Below are positions 27,309-36,390 of a stretch of DNA of 64,000 bases, one piece after another. The DNA is from Pseudomonadales bacterium (GTDB lineage: Bacteria; Pseudomonadota; Gammaproteobacteria; Pseudomonadales; Azotimanducaceae), in assembly GCA_024234635.1 (NCBI GenBank), contig JACKNX010000002.1:248001-312000 (forward strand), read 5' to 3'. Position 1 is the stretch's first letter, and every line of letters starts with the position of its first letter. The notes under the pieces were generated by a model, which saw nothing but the letters and a program-made list of their open reading frames with translations, did not search any database and was not told where the DNA came from. The translations under genes and the position numbers were made by a program.

Positions 27309-28510
27309 TCCTGTGGAATGCGCTGCTGCTGGCGCTGCGGGAAATCCGCCGCAACGTGCTGCGCTCGGCGTTGACAGTGCTGGGTATCGTGATTGGCGTG
27401 GCCGCCGTCATCGTCATGGTGACGCTGGGACGCGGCGCCACCGCGGCCGTGTCGGAACAGATTGCCAGCCTTGGCAGCAACCTGCTGATGGTGCGACCGG
27501 GACAGGGGTTCGGGCCCAATCGCGCGAGTGCGCGCGCATTCACGCTGGCCGACGCCACCGCCCTCGCGGCGCAGGCAGGCGATCTGCAGGCGGTAGCGCC
27601 CGCTGCGTCGACGCGGTCCACCGCCATCTTCGGCAACCGCAACTGGGACACCATGCTCACGGGCAGCACCAATGCCTACTTGCTGACCGGCAACTGGAAG
27701 CTGGCGGATGGGCGCACATTCACCGACGCAGAACTGCGCGCCGGCCGCGCCGTGTGCATTCTGGGCGCCACCGTGCAGCGCGAGCTGTTTGCCGGTCAGA
27801 GTCCCGTTGGCAGCCGCATCCGCCTGAAGCGATTGAACTGCACCGTCGTTGGCCTGCTGGCCGCCAAGGGGCAATCCGCGATGGGCACGGACCAGGATGA
27901 TGTCGTGCTGCTGCCCATTCGCACGTTCCAGCGGCGGGTGGCCGGCAATACGGACGTGGCGCTGTTGATCACCTCGGTGCGCAGCCCAGACCTCACGGAC
28001 CAGGCGATGCGGGACATCACCGCCGTTCTGCGCCAGCGTCGCCACCTCGGCGCGGGTGAAGAGGATGACTTCAACGTGTTCGATACACGCCAGATCAGCG
28101 AGACGCTCACTGGTACGACAAGAGTTCTCACGCTACTGCTGGGCGCCGTGGCTGGCGTGAGTCTGCTGGTGGGTGGTATCGGTATCATGAACATCATGCT
28201 GGTCTCGGTGACGGAGCGTACGCGTGAGATCGGCATACGCCTGGCTATCGGCGCCCTCGAACGGGAAGTGCTCGGACAGTTCCTGGTGGAAGCGGTGGTG
28301 CTGTCGAGCTGTGGCGGCCTGGTCGGCATAGCGCTGGCGTTGCTGGCGGGCGCTGCAATCACGGCGGCAATCGACATTCCATTTGTGCTCGATGTGCCCG
28401 TCGTAACGCTGGCATTCGCCTTTTCAGCCGCCGTGGGCGTGCTCTTCGGGTACGTTCCCGCCCGTCGCGCGGCACGCATGGACCCCATCGAGGCGCTGCG
28501 CCACGAATGA
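27305..28510 (+). CDS. MacB-like ABC permease (FtsX fold)
   Basis: A 401-residue permease of the MacB/FtsX family. TM1 is LRSALTVLGIVIGVAAVIVMVTLG (about 17-40), followed by a large periplasmic domain (residues about 45-270). The C-terminal three helices include GGIGIMNIMLVSVTERTREIGIRLAIGA, the classic MacB signature, and the end PARRAARMDPIEALRHE. The separate ATPase gene overlaps its start by ATGA. The transported substrate cannot be read from sequence. The operon ends here; the next gene is on the other strand. Confidence 0.94.
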   Translation: MILWNALLLALREIRRNVLRSALTVLGIVIGVAAVIVMVTLGRGATAAVSEQIASLGSNLLMVRPGQGFGPNRASARAFTLADATALAAQAGDLQAVAPAASTRSTAIFGNRNWDTMLTGSTNAYLLTGNWKLADGRTFTDAELRAGRAVCILGATVQRELFAGQSPVGSRIRLKRLNCTVVGLLAAKGQSAMGTDQDDVVLLPIRTFQRRVAGNTDVALLITSVRSPDLTDQAMRDITAVLRQRRHLGAGEEDDFNVFDTRQISETLTGTTRVLTLLLGAVAGVSLLVGGIGIMNIMLVSVTERTREIGIRLAIGALEREVLGQFLVEAVVLSSCGGLVGIALALLAGAAITAAIDIPFVLDVPVVTLAFAFSAAVGVLFGYVPARRAARMDPIEALRHE

Positions 28511-28543
28511 GCGTGGCAGGGGCGGGAACCGCAGAAGCGGCGG

Positions 28544-28810
28544 TTATTTGAGCGACTGTTTGAGCCGCCGGTAGGCATTGCCGATTTCCTCGGCCACCGT
28601 TTCGGAGGCGGCACCGATTTCACCGGCGGACAGCCGTACGCTCTTGCCGGCGCGTTCCATGCGGCTCTCGAAATGTGCCCACTTCTTTTCCACCGCATCC
28701 CACTCTTCCCGGGCTTCCGCCTTGAGCAGATGCAGTTGCAGCCTCAGTTCGTCGCGCTCCGTAGCCAGACTGGCCAGCAGGGCTTCAAGCTTTTCTCTCG
28801 TATCACGCAT
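28544..28810 (-). CDS. Small coiled-coil protein
   Basis: An 88-residue charged helical protein. Residues 1-52 show a continuous heptad pattern (LEALLASLATERDELRLQLH..) and the rest is Ala/Glu-rich (ETVAEEIGNAYRRLKQSLK). No signal peptide or membrane helix. CGGAG lies about 7 nt before the ATG, supporting translation. Many gammaproteobacteria encode similar small, abundant coiled-coil proteins of unknown role. It converges with the efflux permease gene, 33 nt apart. Confidence 0.75.
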   Translation of the reverse strand: MRDTREKLEALLASLATERDELRLQLHLLKAEAREEWDAVEKKWAHFESRMERAGKSVRLSAGEIGAASETVAEEIGNAYRRLKQSLK

Positions 28811-29005
28811 GACCCGCTCCGTATGACCCGACTTCCTACCAGTTGACCCGCTGCGGCATCAAAACAGAATACGTGCTTACCCCCACGCCCCCTGTTGCCG
28901 GAACCGCGTGACGTCGCCAACCCCATGCGAGAGGCAGGGTCGGCGCACTGGACGCGCCTGCAATCGCCAGGCGACCGCGGTGCCCCGTAAGCGTCGGTCA
29001 GCCGC

Positions 29006-29830
29006 TCAGAGCGGCGCCGGATCGCGCACGATCATCGACTGGCTGGCGGTCGCCAGCAACGTGCCGTGCTCACTCCATAGCTGCACGGTGCCGTGGCCGA
29101 AGCCGTTGCCGGCATATTCCATGCGGTTGTCACAAAGCACCCAACGGGTCGGCTCGAGCCGACCGAAGCGGATGGTATTGTCCAGGCTCGTGCAGTGCAT
29201 GATGCGCCCGAAAGCATTGCCGAGCACCGAGGGCATGTAGTCGGCAATGATCGCCAGCGCTGCCGCGTCGTGCGCGACATCGAGCATGCGCGCCCACAGC
29301 AGCGAGCGGCCATCCGTGCTTGGCTCACCAAAACCGGAAAAGCCGAACGACCCGCGCGCCAGCCGCAATTCGATATGTTCGTGCAGCGACTCGGTTTCAT
29401 GGTGCCGGGGAATCACCGGACAGGACGCCGGTGGCGGCGGCGCGGGAAAGGTCTCCCAGCAGCCCGCGGAAGCGGCCGGTCGCGCACCCGCGGCGCCGAT
29501 GATGGTAATGACCTCCCTGTCGCCGACATGCCCCACCACCCTGCCCTGCACCACGTTGCGGCCGATGGCCGGCAGAATGACTTCGAGATCGAGCGTTTCG
29601 TCCAGTTTCGTCAGCGACAGGTACTGCCCCGTCGCCCATACGATGGGTTTGTTGGTGGCGCGCTCCAGCGCGACGATGCCCGCCGCCAGCCCGGCGCCAC
29701 CGAACAGCGAGCCCATGCCGCCGCTCACCCTGCCGCTGAGCGTGAGTTGCCAGCGCTGCGCGTCGAAGACATGGCGCATGGCCAGGAAATCCGCCGTGGA
29801 TTGTCGCGTCGGCTCGAGTGACGTGGTCAT
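29006..29830 (-). CDS. Acyl-CoA thioesterase, double hotdog (TesB-like)
   Basis: A 274-residue protein with two hotdog halves. The N-half has FGGAGLAAGIVALERATNKPIVWATGQYLSL and the C-half LAIIADYMPSVLGNAFG, then TSLDNTIRFGR, typical of the acyl-CoA thioesterase II-like/HotDog-3 group. It releases free acids from acyl-CoAs. The ATG at 29830 is the first that keeps the family N-terminus; GGAGG sits 12 nt upstream, rather far. It follows a GMC oxidoreductase on the same strand by 79 nt. The substrate length is unknown. Confidence 0.82.
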   Translation of the reverse strand: MTTSLEPTRQSTADFLAMRHVFDAQRWQLTLSGRVSGGMGSLFGGAGLAAGIVALERATNKPIVWATGQYLSLTKLDETLDLEVILPAIGRNVVQGRVVGHVGDREVITIIGAAGARPAASAGCWETFPAPPPPASCPVIPRHHETESLHEHIELRLARGSFGFSGFGEPSTDGRSLLWARMLDVAHDAAALAIIADYMPSVLGNAFGRIMHCTSLDNTIRFGRLEPTRWVLCDNRMEYAGNGFGHGTVQLWSEHGTLLATASQSMIVRDPAPL

Positions 29831-29909
29831 GACTGCCAGGGGCCTCCGGAAAAAACGCCGCACTTTAGCCGCGCCTGCCGATGCCGGCCAGCCCGGCCGC
29901 AGGTTGGGG

Positions 29910-31499
29910 TCAGAAACTGTCGGCCAGGCGCTCCGCCACCATGATCGTTGGCGCATTCAGGTTGCCGTTGGTGATGTGCGGGAAGATGGAGGCATCCACC
30001 ACACGCAGGTTGTCCGTGCCATGCACCCGGCCGTCGGGCGCAACCACGCTCAGGGCATCGGACCCCATGCGGCAGGTACCGCAGGGATGATAGGCGCTCT
30101 CCGCGTGCTGCCGGATGAAGGCATCGAGATCCGCATCCGACGCACAGGCGTCGCCCGGGCGGATCTCGGCGCCACGCACGTCGTCGAACGCCGGTTGCGC
30201 AAAGAGCTGCCGCGCGGCGCGGATGGCGGCGCGGAATACGGCCCAGTCCCCGGCGTGCGCCATGTAGTTGAAGCGGATGCGCGGCGCCGCGAGCGGGTCG
30301 GCACTGTGCAGCGACACGCTGCCGCGACTTGGCGACAACATGGGCCCCACGTGCGCCTGGTAACCGTGCATTGCCGCGTTGGCGCTACCGTCGTACTGCA
30401 TGGCTGCCGGCAGGAAATGGAACTGGATGTCCGGCTGCGCCCGCGACGCGTCGCTGCGGATGAAACCACCGGCTTCGAAGTGATTGGTCGCGCCAAGCCC
30501 CTGCCGGGTGACCAGCCATTGCAGGCCGATGCGGGCGCGGCCGATGAACCCCAACTCACGGTAGAGGGAGATGGGTTGCCTGCAGGCCTGCTGCACATAG
30601 ATCTCCAGGTGATCCATCAGATTGGCGCCCACCCCGGGCAGGTCCTGCACCACGCGTATGCCCAGACGCGCGAGATCGTCCGCCGGTCCGAGACCCGACA
30701 ACATCAGCAGCTGCGGGGAATTGATGGCGCCGCCGCACACCACGATCTCCTTTCCGGTGAATCGCTCAGGCCGTCCTTTGACAAGTGCTTCCACGTGACT
30801 TGCGCAACGACCCGCAATGGCGATCCGGCCGACCCGGGCGTGCGTGACGACACGCAGATTCGGCCGCTGCCGCGCATGACGCAGGTAGGCATGGGACGCC
30901 GATGCACGCAGGCCGTGCTCCACGGTCATCGGCAGTGGCCCGAAACCTTCCTGCTCGTTGTCGTTGAGATCGGCGCGCAGCGGATAACCGGCCTGCCGCG
31001 CGGCCGCCAGGAACATGCCATACAGAGGGTTGCGCAACGCGCCGTTCCGCACCCGCAGCGGCCCCTGCGCGCCCCGGAAAGTCTCGTCGTGGGTGAGCCC
31101 TTCGAACCGCTGCGCCTTACGGAAGTACGGCAATACCGACGCGTAGTTCCAGCCCGTTGCCCCCAGCGTGTCCCACCGATCGAAGTCGGCGGGGTGACCA
31201 CGCACGTAGACCATGCCGTTGATGGACGACGAGCCGCCCAGCACCCTGCCGCGCGGACACAACAGCCGTCGACCGTTCAGGTGCGGCTCCGGTTCGGACA
31301 CATAACCCCAGTTGAAGCGCGGATGGCGCACGGGCAGGTAGAACGCCGACGGCATGCGCAACATGGGATGCCAGTCGCCGCCACCTGCTTCCAGCAGGGT
31401 GACGCGTCGTGTCGGGTCTTCGCTGAGACGACCGGCCAGCACGCAACCCGCGGATCCGCCGCCGACGATCAGTACATCGCAGTCAGGTTGTCGGCGCAT
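29910..31499 (-). CDS. GMC oxidoreductase, choline dehydrogenase-like
   Basis: A 529-residue FAD-dependent alcohol dehydrogenase. VGGGSAGCVLAGRLSED is the FAD-binding loop, CPRGRVLGGSSSINGMVYVRG the GMC signature 1, GAINSPQLLMLSGLGP signature 2, and AYHPCGTCRMG and NGNLNAPTIMVAERLAD the C-terminal catalytic region. BetA and aromatic or aliphatic alcohol dehydrogenases share this architecture. The gene overlaps by 17 nt a BCCT betaine/choline carrier, so choline or another quaternary amine alcohol is a reasonable substrate, but no betaine aldehyde dehydrogenase is present to prove it. Confidence 0.9.
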   Translation of the reverse strand: MRRQPDCDVLIVGGGSAGCVLAGRLSEDPTRRVTLLEAGGGDWHPMLRMPSAFYLPVRHPRFNWGYVSEPEPHLNGRRLLCPRGRVLGGSSSINGMVYVRGHPADFDRWDTLGATGWNYASVLPYFRKAQRFEGLTHDETFRGAQGPLRVRNGALRNPLYGMFLAAARQAGYPLRADLNDNEQEGFGPLPMTVEHGLRASASHAYLRHARQRPNLRVVTHARVGRIAIAGRCASHVEALVKGRPERFTGKEIVVCGGAINSPQLLMLSGLGPADDLARLGIRVVQDLPGVGANLMDHLEIYVQQACRQPISLYRELGFIGRARIGLQWLVTRQGLGATNHFEAGGFIRSDASRAQPDIQFHFLPAAMQYDGSANAAMHGYQAHVGPMLSPSRGSVSLHSADPLAAPRIRFNYMAHAGDWAVFRAAIRAARQLFAQPAFDDVRGAEIRPGDACASDADLDAFIRQHAESAYHPCGTCRMGSDALSVVAPDGRVHGTDNLRVVDASIFPHITNGNLNAPTIMVAERLADSF

Positions 31500-33018
31500 C
31501 GTCGCGCATCACGACCAGGCGTATGGCGGACACCGCCAGCAGTCCCATCAGCAACACCATCGGCAGACCAATGATGATGGACGCCGCCTGCAGCGCCTGG
31601 ATGCCGCCGATGAGCATCAGCGTGCAGGTCACACCGCCGAGAATGAACCCCCACAACACCTTCATGCTGCGCAGGTGATCCACGTGCAGAATGTGACAGA
31701 TCACCAGCGTGGCGGAGTCCAGCGACGTGATCAGCCACGTGAACAGCAGCACGGCGACCAGCGGCATCAGCACACCCTGAAGTCCGGGTTCCGGCAGGTT
31801 GTTGATGGTGGCGACCAGCCCAAGGCTGTAGTCCCTTGCCACCGCCTCGCTCACCGCTCCCGTGGCCATCAGTTCCTGGTGGATGGCGGTATCGCCAAAC
31901 ACGCTCATCCATACCAGTACGACAAGCGCGGGCACGAACAGCACACCAAGGATGAATTCGCGAATGGTACGGCCCTTGGATATGCGGGCGATGAACATGG
32001 CGACAAACGGTGTCCAGGCCAGCCACCAGCCCCAGTAGAACACCGTCCAGTCGGACTGCCAGGTATGGCCTTGCGGGTCGTCCGCGAGCCACAGTCCCAT
32101 GGGCACCACGTGACGCACGTAGTCCGAGAGGTTTGCCGGCAGCGCCGCCACCAGCCACGCGGTGGGGCCGGCGATGACGATGACAAGCAGCAGGCCCAGA
32201 CTCAGCCAGACGTTCAGTTCGCTCAGGCGGCGGATGCCGTTTGCCACGCCGGAAAGTACCGACAGCACGCCCAGCAGGCTGATGACGACCACCATCATCA
32301 ATTGCGCGGTGCGATTGAACGGCACGCCAACCAGGGGAGCGATGACCGCATTCATGCTGCCTACCGCCAGACCGATGGAAGTGGCTACGCCGAAAACGGT
32401 GCCATACAGCGCAATGAGATCCGCCACCCGCCCCAGGACGCCATTGGCCCGCGCGCCCAGCACGGGCGCGAGCGCGGCGCTGAACGACAGCGGCACATCA
32501 CGCCGGTAGGCGGACAGGGCAATGGCGAGGCCGGCCACGCAGTACAGCGCCCAGCCGTGCATGCCCCAGTGAAACACGGTAATGGTCACCGCCGTGGCCG
32601 CCGCTTGCTCGCCCGAGGCACGCGCCGCGACAAACGGATTCCCGCCGAAATGCATGATCGGCTCCGCAGTGCCCCAGTACACCAGTCCCGAGGCCAGACC
32701 GGCGCTGAACAACATGGCAAACCATGACCAGCGCGAAAAGTCCGGCCGTGTGTGCGCATGGCCGATGCGCGCGGATGCTGCTGGATGCAGGGCAAGCAGA
32801 AGGCTCAGGAACAGGATGCCGCTGACGGCGTAGATGAACAGCCAGTCGAACGTCCCGGTGACGACATCGCGCGCACCCATGGTCACCACCTTGGCGGTGT
32901 CCAGGTCCAGGGCTGCAAAAATACAGAACGCCACCAGGGAAAGAATCGCGACTGCAGACAGCGTGTGCTTGGCGGGGTACGTCGTTACCCCGTTGGAAAC
33001 AGGCATGGCGAGCACCAT
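31483..33018 (-). CDS. BCCT-family betaine/carnitine/choline transporter
   Basis: A 511-residue carrier with about twelve helices. GLASGLVYWGTAEPIMHF is the conserved TM3 region and FYWGWWLAWTPFVAMFIARIS the diagnostic BCCT segment with the Trp-rich binding site. The C-terminal tail is short, so osmotic sensing as in BetP is unlikely. Substrates of the family are quaternary ammonium compounds. It overlaps the GMC oxidoreductase gene by 17 nt and lies 59 nt downstream of an SSS symporter, suggesting a single uptake-and-oxidation operon. The ATG at 33006 is an alternative start. Confidence 0.92.
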   Translation of the reverse strand: MVLAMPVSNGVTTYPAKHTLSAVAILSLVAFCIFAALDLDTAKVVTMGARDVVTGTFDWLFIYAVSGILFLSLLLALHPAASARIGHAHTRPDFSRWSWFAMLFSAGLASGLVYWGTAEPIMHFGGNPFVAARASGEQAAATAVTITVFHWGMHGWALYCVAGLAIALSAYRRDVPLSFSAALAPVLGARANGVLGRVADLIALYGTVFGVATSIGLAVGSMNAVIAPLVGVPFNRTAQLMMVVVISLLGVLSVLSGVANGIRRLSELNVWLSLGLLLVIVIAGPTAWLVAALPANLSDYVRHVVPMGLWLADDPQGHTWQSDWTVFYWGWWLAWTPFVAMFIARISKGRTIREFILGVLFVPALVVLVWMSVFGDTAIHQELMATGAVSEAVARDYSLGLVATINNLPEPGLQGVLMPLVAVLLFTWLITSLDSATLVICHILHVDHLRSMKVLWGFILGGVTCTLMLIGGIQALQAASIIIGLPMVLLMGLLAVSAIRLVVMRDDAPTT

Positions 33019-33077
33019 ACCACAGCGGGCAGACCGGGCGACCGCGGGTCATTCCGCGGGCCGCGCGGTAACACGCC

Positions 33078-34523
33078 TCACCGCCGGTTGAGCGGACTCA
33101 GCAACGCCACCAGCGCCGGCAGCCACGGCACCACGCGTTCGAACGGATCTCCCGGCAGGTGCGCGGCCACGGACATCCAGTCACCCGTCGGCGGACTGGC
33201 GCCGAGCCAGTAGAACCACACCGTGGTGACAAACCCGGCCAGCATGGCCGCCAGCGCGCCCCGCGCCGTGACGACTCTGCCCAGTACGCGCCACAGCACG
33301 ATGGGCCCGAACGCGGCGCCCAGCGCGGACCACGCGAACAATACGCGATTGAAAATGGTATCCGGCAGACTCAGCGTCAGCGCGACCGCCACCACGGCAA
33401 TGCCGCACATCACCAGTCGCGAGGCCAGTATCTGTCGATGCGGGTAGCGAGCGTTCACGCCCATGTCATGCGCCACCGCCCCCGCCGCGGCGAGCAGAAT
33501 GGAGTCCACGGTGGACATCACCGCGGACAACGTGGCGGCGATGACAATGCCCGCGAACACCGGCGACAGGTAGCTGGTGGCCGCCTCGTAGAACAGGGCT
33601 TCGCTGTTGGCGAGTTCCGGCAGCAGCGCCCGGCCCGACAGCCCCAGCGCCACCATGCCGACATAAACCACCACGCCCCAGCTCATGGTGATGACAAAAC
33701 CCTGGCGGCGCGCCGAATCGCCACGCACCGCCATCAGGCGGGTAAGCAGGTGGGGTTGGCCGAGCGCTCCCAGCGACATGCCGATGGTGCCGATGAGAAA
33801 GCCGGCTAGCATGAGACCGGTGTGCGGTCCGCCAGGACTGAGATAGTGCGGCGGCATGGTTTGCGCCAGGGTGTCGAACGTGGCGTCAACACCACCGGCC
33901 GCCACTACCGCCGCAACCGGCACGAGGATGGACGCCAGCATCATCACGCCGGCCTGCAGGGTATCCGTCACGGACACCGCCCAGAAACCGCCGAGCAGCG
34001 AGTACAGCACCACGATACCCGCCCCCAGCACCACCGCCGTGCTGCCGCCAAGCGGGAAATGACTGACGAGTGCGGTACCCGCTGCCGCGAACTGGGCGGC
34101 GATGTAGAACACGAAACACACCAGGATGAGCAACGCCGCGACAACTGCCCCAACCTGTCGCAGCGGTCCCCTCGCATCCTCGAGAAGGAAATCCGTCAGC
34201 GTCACCTGGTTGCGCTCGCGGGATTCCCGACGCAGGCGCGGGCCAAAAAACAGCCACACCAAGGCATAGCCGGCCCAGATGCCGGGCACCATCCAGAGCG
34301 CACTGAGGCCAAGCGTGTAGACGAAACCGGAGAAGCCGAGAAATACCCAGGCGGAGGAGGTGCTGGCGGCGTACGACAGTCCGGCCACGAAGGGACCGAC
34401 GCCACGACCGCCCAGGAAGTAGTCGACCTCGGACCGGTTGCGCGCGGTCGCCCACCAGCCGATGGCCAGGAGCGCGATGTTGTAGACGACGAGAGTCGTG
34501 AGGATGATCCCGGAGGTGGTCAA
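33078..34523 (-). CDS. Sodium:solute symporter (SSS/PutP-like)
   Basis: A 481-residue transporter with about thirteen helices. GRGVGPFVAGLSYAASTSSAWVF is the sodium-binding TM1-2 region and SLGALGQPHLLTRLMAVR the conserved loop of proline and related permeases. It brings in a solute with sodium; proline or pantothenate-like compounds are typical. The reading frame begins with TTG at 34523, as no earlier ATG or GTG fits; the ribosome site is weak. It is divergent from an MFS gene across about 110 nt and lies upstream of the BCCT gene. Confidence 0.88.
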   Translation of the reverse strand: MTTSGIILTTLVVYNIALLAIGWWATARNRSEVDYFLGGRGVGPFVAGLSYAASTSSAWVFLGFSGFVYTLGLSALWMVPGIWAGYALVWLFFGPRLRRESRERNQVTLTDFLLEDARGPLRQVGAVVAALLILVCFVFYIAAQFAAAGTALVSHFPLGGSTAVVLGAGIVVLYSLLGGFWAVSVTDTLQAGVMMLASILVPVAAVVAAGGVDATFDTLAQTMPPHYLSPGGPHTGLMLAGFLIGTIGMSLGALGQPHLLTRLMAVRGDSARRQGFVITMSWGVVVYVGMVALGLSGRALLPELANSEALFYEAATSYLSPVFAGIVIAATLSAVMSTVDSILLAAAGAVAHDMGVNARYPHRQILASRLVMCGIAVVAVALTLSLPDTIFNRVLFAWSALGAAFGPIVLWRVLGRVVTARGALAAMLAGFVTTVWFYWLGASPPTGDWMSVAAHLPGDPFERVVPWLPALVALLSPLNRR

Positions 34524-34622
34524 GAAGTTGTCCGCCGCTGCTTCAGCGTGCCTGTGTACCAGAGTCCCGCACCGGGCGCACGGGCACGGTCGGGCGCGAT
34601 GTCAGCAGCGAATGCCGATGGC

Positions 34623-34628
34623 TATACT
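34623..34628 (+). promoter_or_regulatory. Possible -10 box (TATACT) giving a nearly leaderless MFS transcript
   Basis: TATACT ends 7 nt before the ATG at 34636, and no Shine-Dalgarno is present there, so transcription would start almost at the start codon. The -35 region (ATGTCA, 18 nt upstream) is weak. Confidence 0.3.
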
Positions 34629-34635
34629 GCCGGCC

Positions 34636-35955
34636 ATGCATCTCACCCTCCCCCGACTGTCGGCTTTCGCCACGCCCGCCATCACCATCGCCGCACTGGG
34701 ACTGCCGATCATCGTTTTCCTGCCACCCCTGTATGCGCAGGCCGGTCTCAGCCTCACCACCGTGGGCACGATCTTCATGCTCACGCGCATCTTCGACGTG
34801 GCCACGGACCCGGTGTTCGGGGTGCTGGGCGATCGCCTGGATACCCGGTGGGGGCGACGACGCACGGCGCTGGTCGCCTCCGTGCCCGTCCTCATGCTCG
34901 GTGTCTGGCTCGTGTTCTTTCCCGACGCAAACGCCACGGAACACGGGCTGCTGCTCAACATGCTCATCCTCTACGTGGGCTGGACGATGTTCACGCTGTC
35001 GCACACGGCGTGGGCTGCCGAACTGTCCGCCGACTACAACACCCGTTCGCGGATCATGGGCACGATCCATTTCTTCACGCTCCTGGGTTCGATCGTGGTC
35101 CTGATGCTGCCGGTGGTGCTGGACCAGTTGTCGGTGCAGGCCACGATGCGTGAGCGTACCGCTCTCATGGGCTGGTTCATCCTGTTGTCGCTGCCCGTGT
35201 TCACCCTGCTCGCGGTATCCACCCTGCAAGAACCGCCACGACTCACCACGGCGAATCTGCCCTGGCGCAGCGCCATCACCACGCTTGCCGGCAACCGGCC
35301 GCTGCTCTGGCTGCTGGCCATCGACCTGCTGCTGGGCATCCAGAGTGGCATCAACGGCTCCGTGCATTTTTTCTTCGTGGGCCAGGTTCTGGGCATCCCG
35401 CAATACGCCAGCATCTACCTGGTCGTGATCTTTGTCACCGGCCTGTTGTTCGTACCCTTGTTCATGCGCATGAGTTACCGCATCGGCAAACACCCCACTG
35501 CGGCGATCGCCGTCTTCATCACCGCGGTTGGCACCATCAGCCTGTTCTTCGTGCCGGCGAACAGCTTCTGGCTCACACTGGCGGTATTCGTGTTCGTGGG
35601 TGTGAACTTCGGCGCCAAGGATTTTCTGATGCGTTCGATGATGGCCGACGTGATCGACCAGGACCGGGTAACCACCGGCGTGGACCGGAGCGGCCTGTAC
35701 TACGCCATGCTGACCCTGACGGCAAAAGTGGGACTGGCCGCGTCGGTGGGCATCATTTATCCGATGCTGGATATGGTGGGTTTCGATCCGGCCGGTGCCA
35801 ATGACGAGGCAACCCTGCGCGGTGTACGCATCGTTGTCGCAACATCACCCACCCTGCTGCTGTTCCTGGCCGCGGCGCTCATCTGGCGGTTCCCGCTCGA
35901 TCGCCAGGCACAGGAAAAGCTGCGTGCGACACTGGCGGCCAGACAGGGCAGCTGA
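34636..35955 (+). CDS. MFS transporter of the GPH (MelB-like) cation symporter group
   Basis: A 439-residue twelve-helix carrier. RIFDVATDPVFGVLGDRLDTRWGRRR (about 50-75) is the Asp-rich first cytoplasmic loop typical of glycoside-pentoside-hexuronide symporters, including the conserved D-x-x-x-D pattern of the cation site. MRSMMADVIDQD and the central YNTRSRIMG also fit. It probably moves a small organic solute with H+ or Na+. The start at 34636 lacks a ribosome site but sits 7 nt from a TATACT box; ATG at 34612 is the alternative. Confidence 0.88.
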   Translation: MHLTLPRLSAFATPAITIAALGLPIIVFLPPLYAQAGLSLTTVGTIFMLTRIFDVATDPVFGVLGDRLDTRWGRRRTALVASVPVLMLGVWLVFFPDANATEHGLLLNMLILYVGWTMFTLSHTAWAAELSADYNTRSRIMGTIHFFTLLGSIVVLMLPVVLDQLSVQATMRERTALMGWFILLSLPVFTLLAVSTLQEPPRLTTANLPWRSAITTLAGNRPLLWLLAIDLLLGIQSGINGSVHFFFVGQVLGIPQYASIYLVVIFVTGLLFVPLFMRMSYRIGKHPTAAIAVFITAVGTISLFFVPANSFWLTLAVFVFVGVNFGAKDFLMRSMMADVIDQDRVTTGVDRSGLYYAMLTLTAKVGLAASVGIIYPMLDMVGFDPAGANDEATLRGVRIVVATSPTLLLFLAAALIWRFPLDRQAQEKLRATLAARQGS

Positions 35956-36147
35956 CGCGGATACTGGTGCCAGGACGATCACCAACGACGACCTGCCGCG
36001 ATCCGGAACACAGGACCGTCAGACGACAGACGGGAAAACCGCGGAGGGCCGGGGCACGCCGGACACTTTCGTGCCAGCGTGCGTCGCGGCCACCGCCCGG
36101 ATTCACACGCCAGGACGGCGGTTCAGGACCGACACTGACCCGGGCGT

Positions 36148-36264
36148 TCAGCCGATTGCGTTGGCAAGCGCAAAGATGCCGATGGCAATGACAAAAACCA
36201 TCACGCCGAACCACGTGATGTTGCGGGTAATGGTCTGGTCGTCAACATTGCTTGAGACATGCAC
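36148..36264 (-). CDS. 38-residue single-helix membrane protein
   Basis: A short gene missed by length cut-offs. GAGGAG (36,272-36,277) lies exactly 7 nt before a GTG at 36264, then 38 codons run to TGA. The protein is a soluble, polar first part (HVSSNVDDQTITRNI) followed by one membrane helix (TWFGVMVFVIAIGIFALAN). The perfect ribosome site and clean amphipathic-to-hydrophobic layout make it convincing. It is on its own between an MFS gene and an SDR gene. Function unknown; such peptides often bind larger membrane complexes. Confidence 0.7.
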   Translation of the reverse strand: MHVSSNVDDQTITRNITWFGVMVFVIAIGIFALANAIG

Positions 36265-36390
36265 GATACTGCTCCTCATTCGTGTGCCGGCGCACTATAT
36301 CCCTCCGCACGCGGCCCGCGCGGGAAATCTTCGGCAATTGCGCAGTGGGTCCGCTTTTACCCGCGCCGGCGGCAGGCACGGAGCGCGCCG

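Noticed and set aside
33822..35153. 443-codon plus-strand frame
   Set aside because: Shadow of the SSS symporter merging into another frame of the MFS gene.
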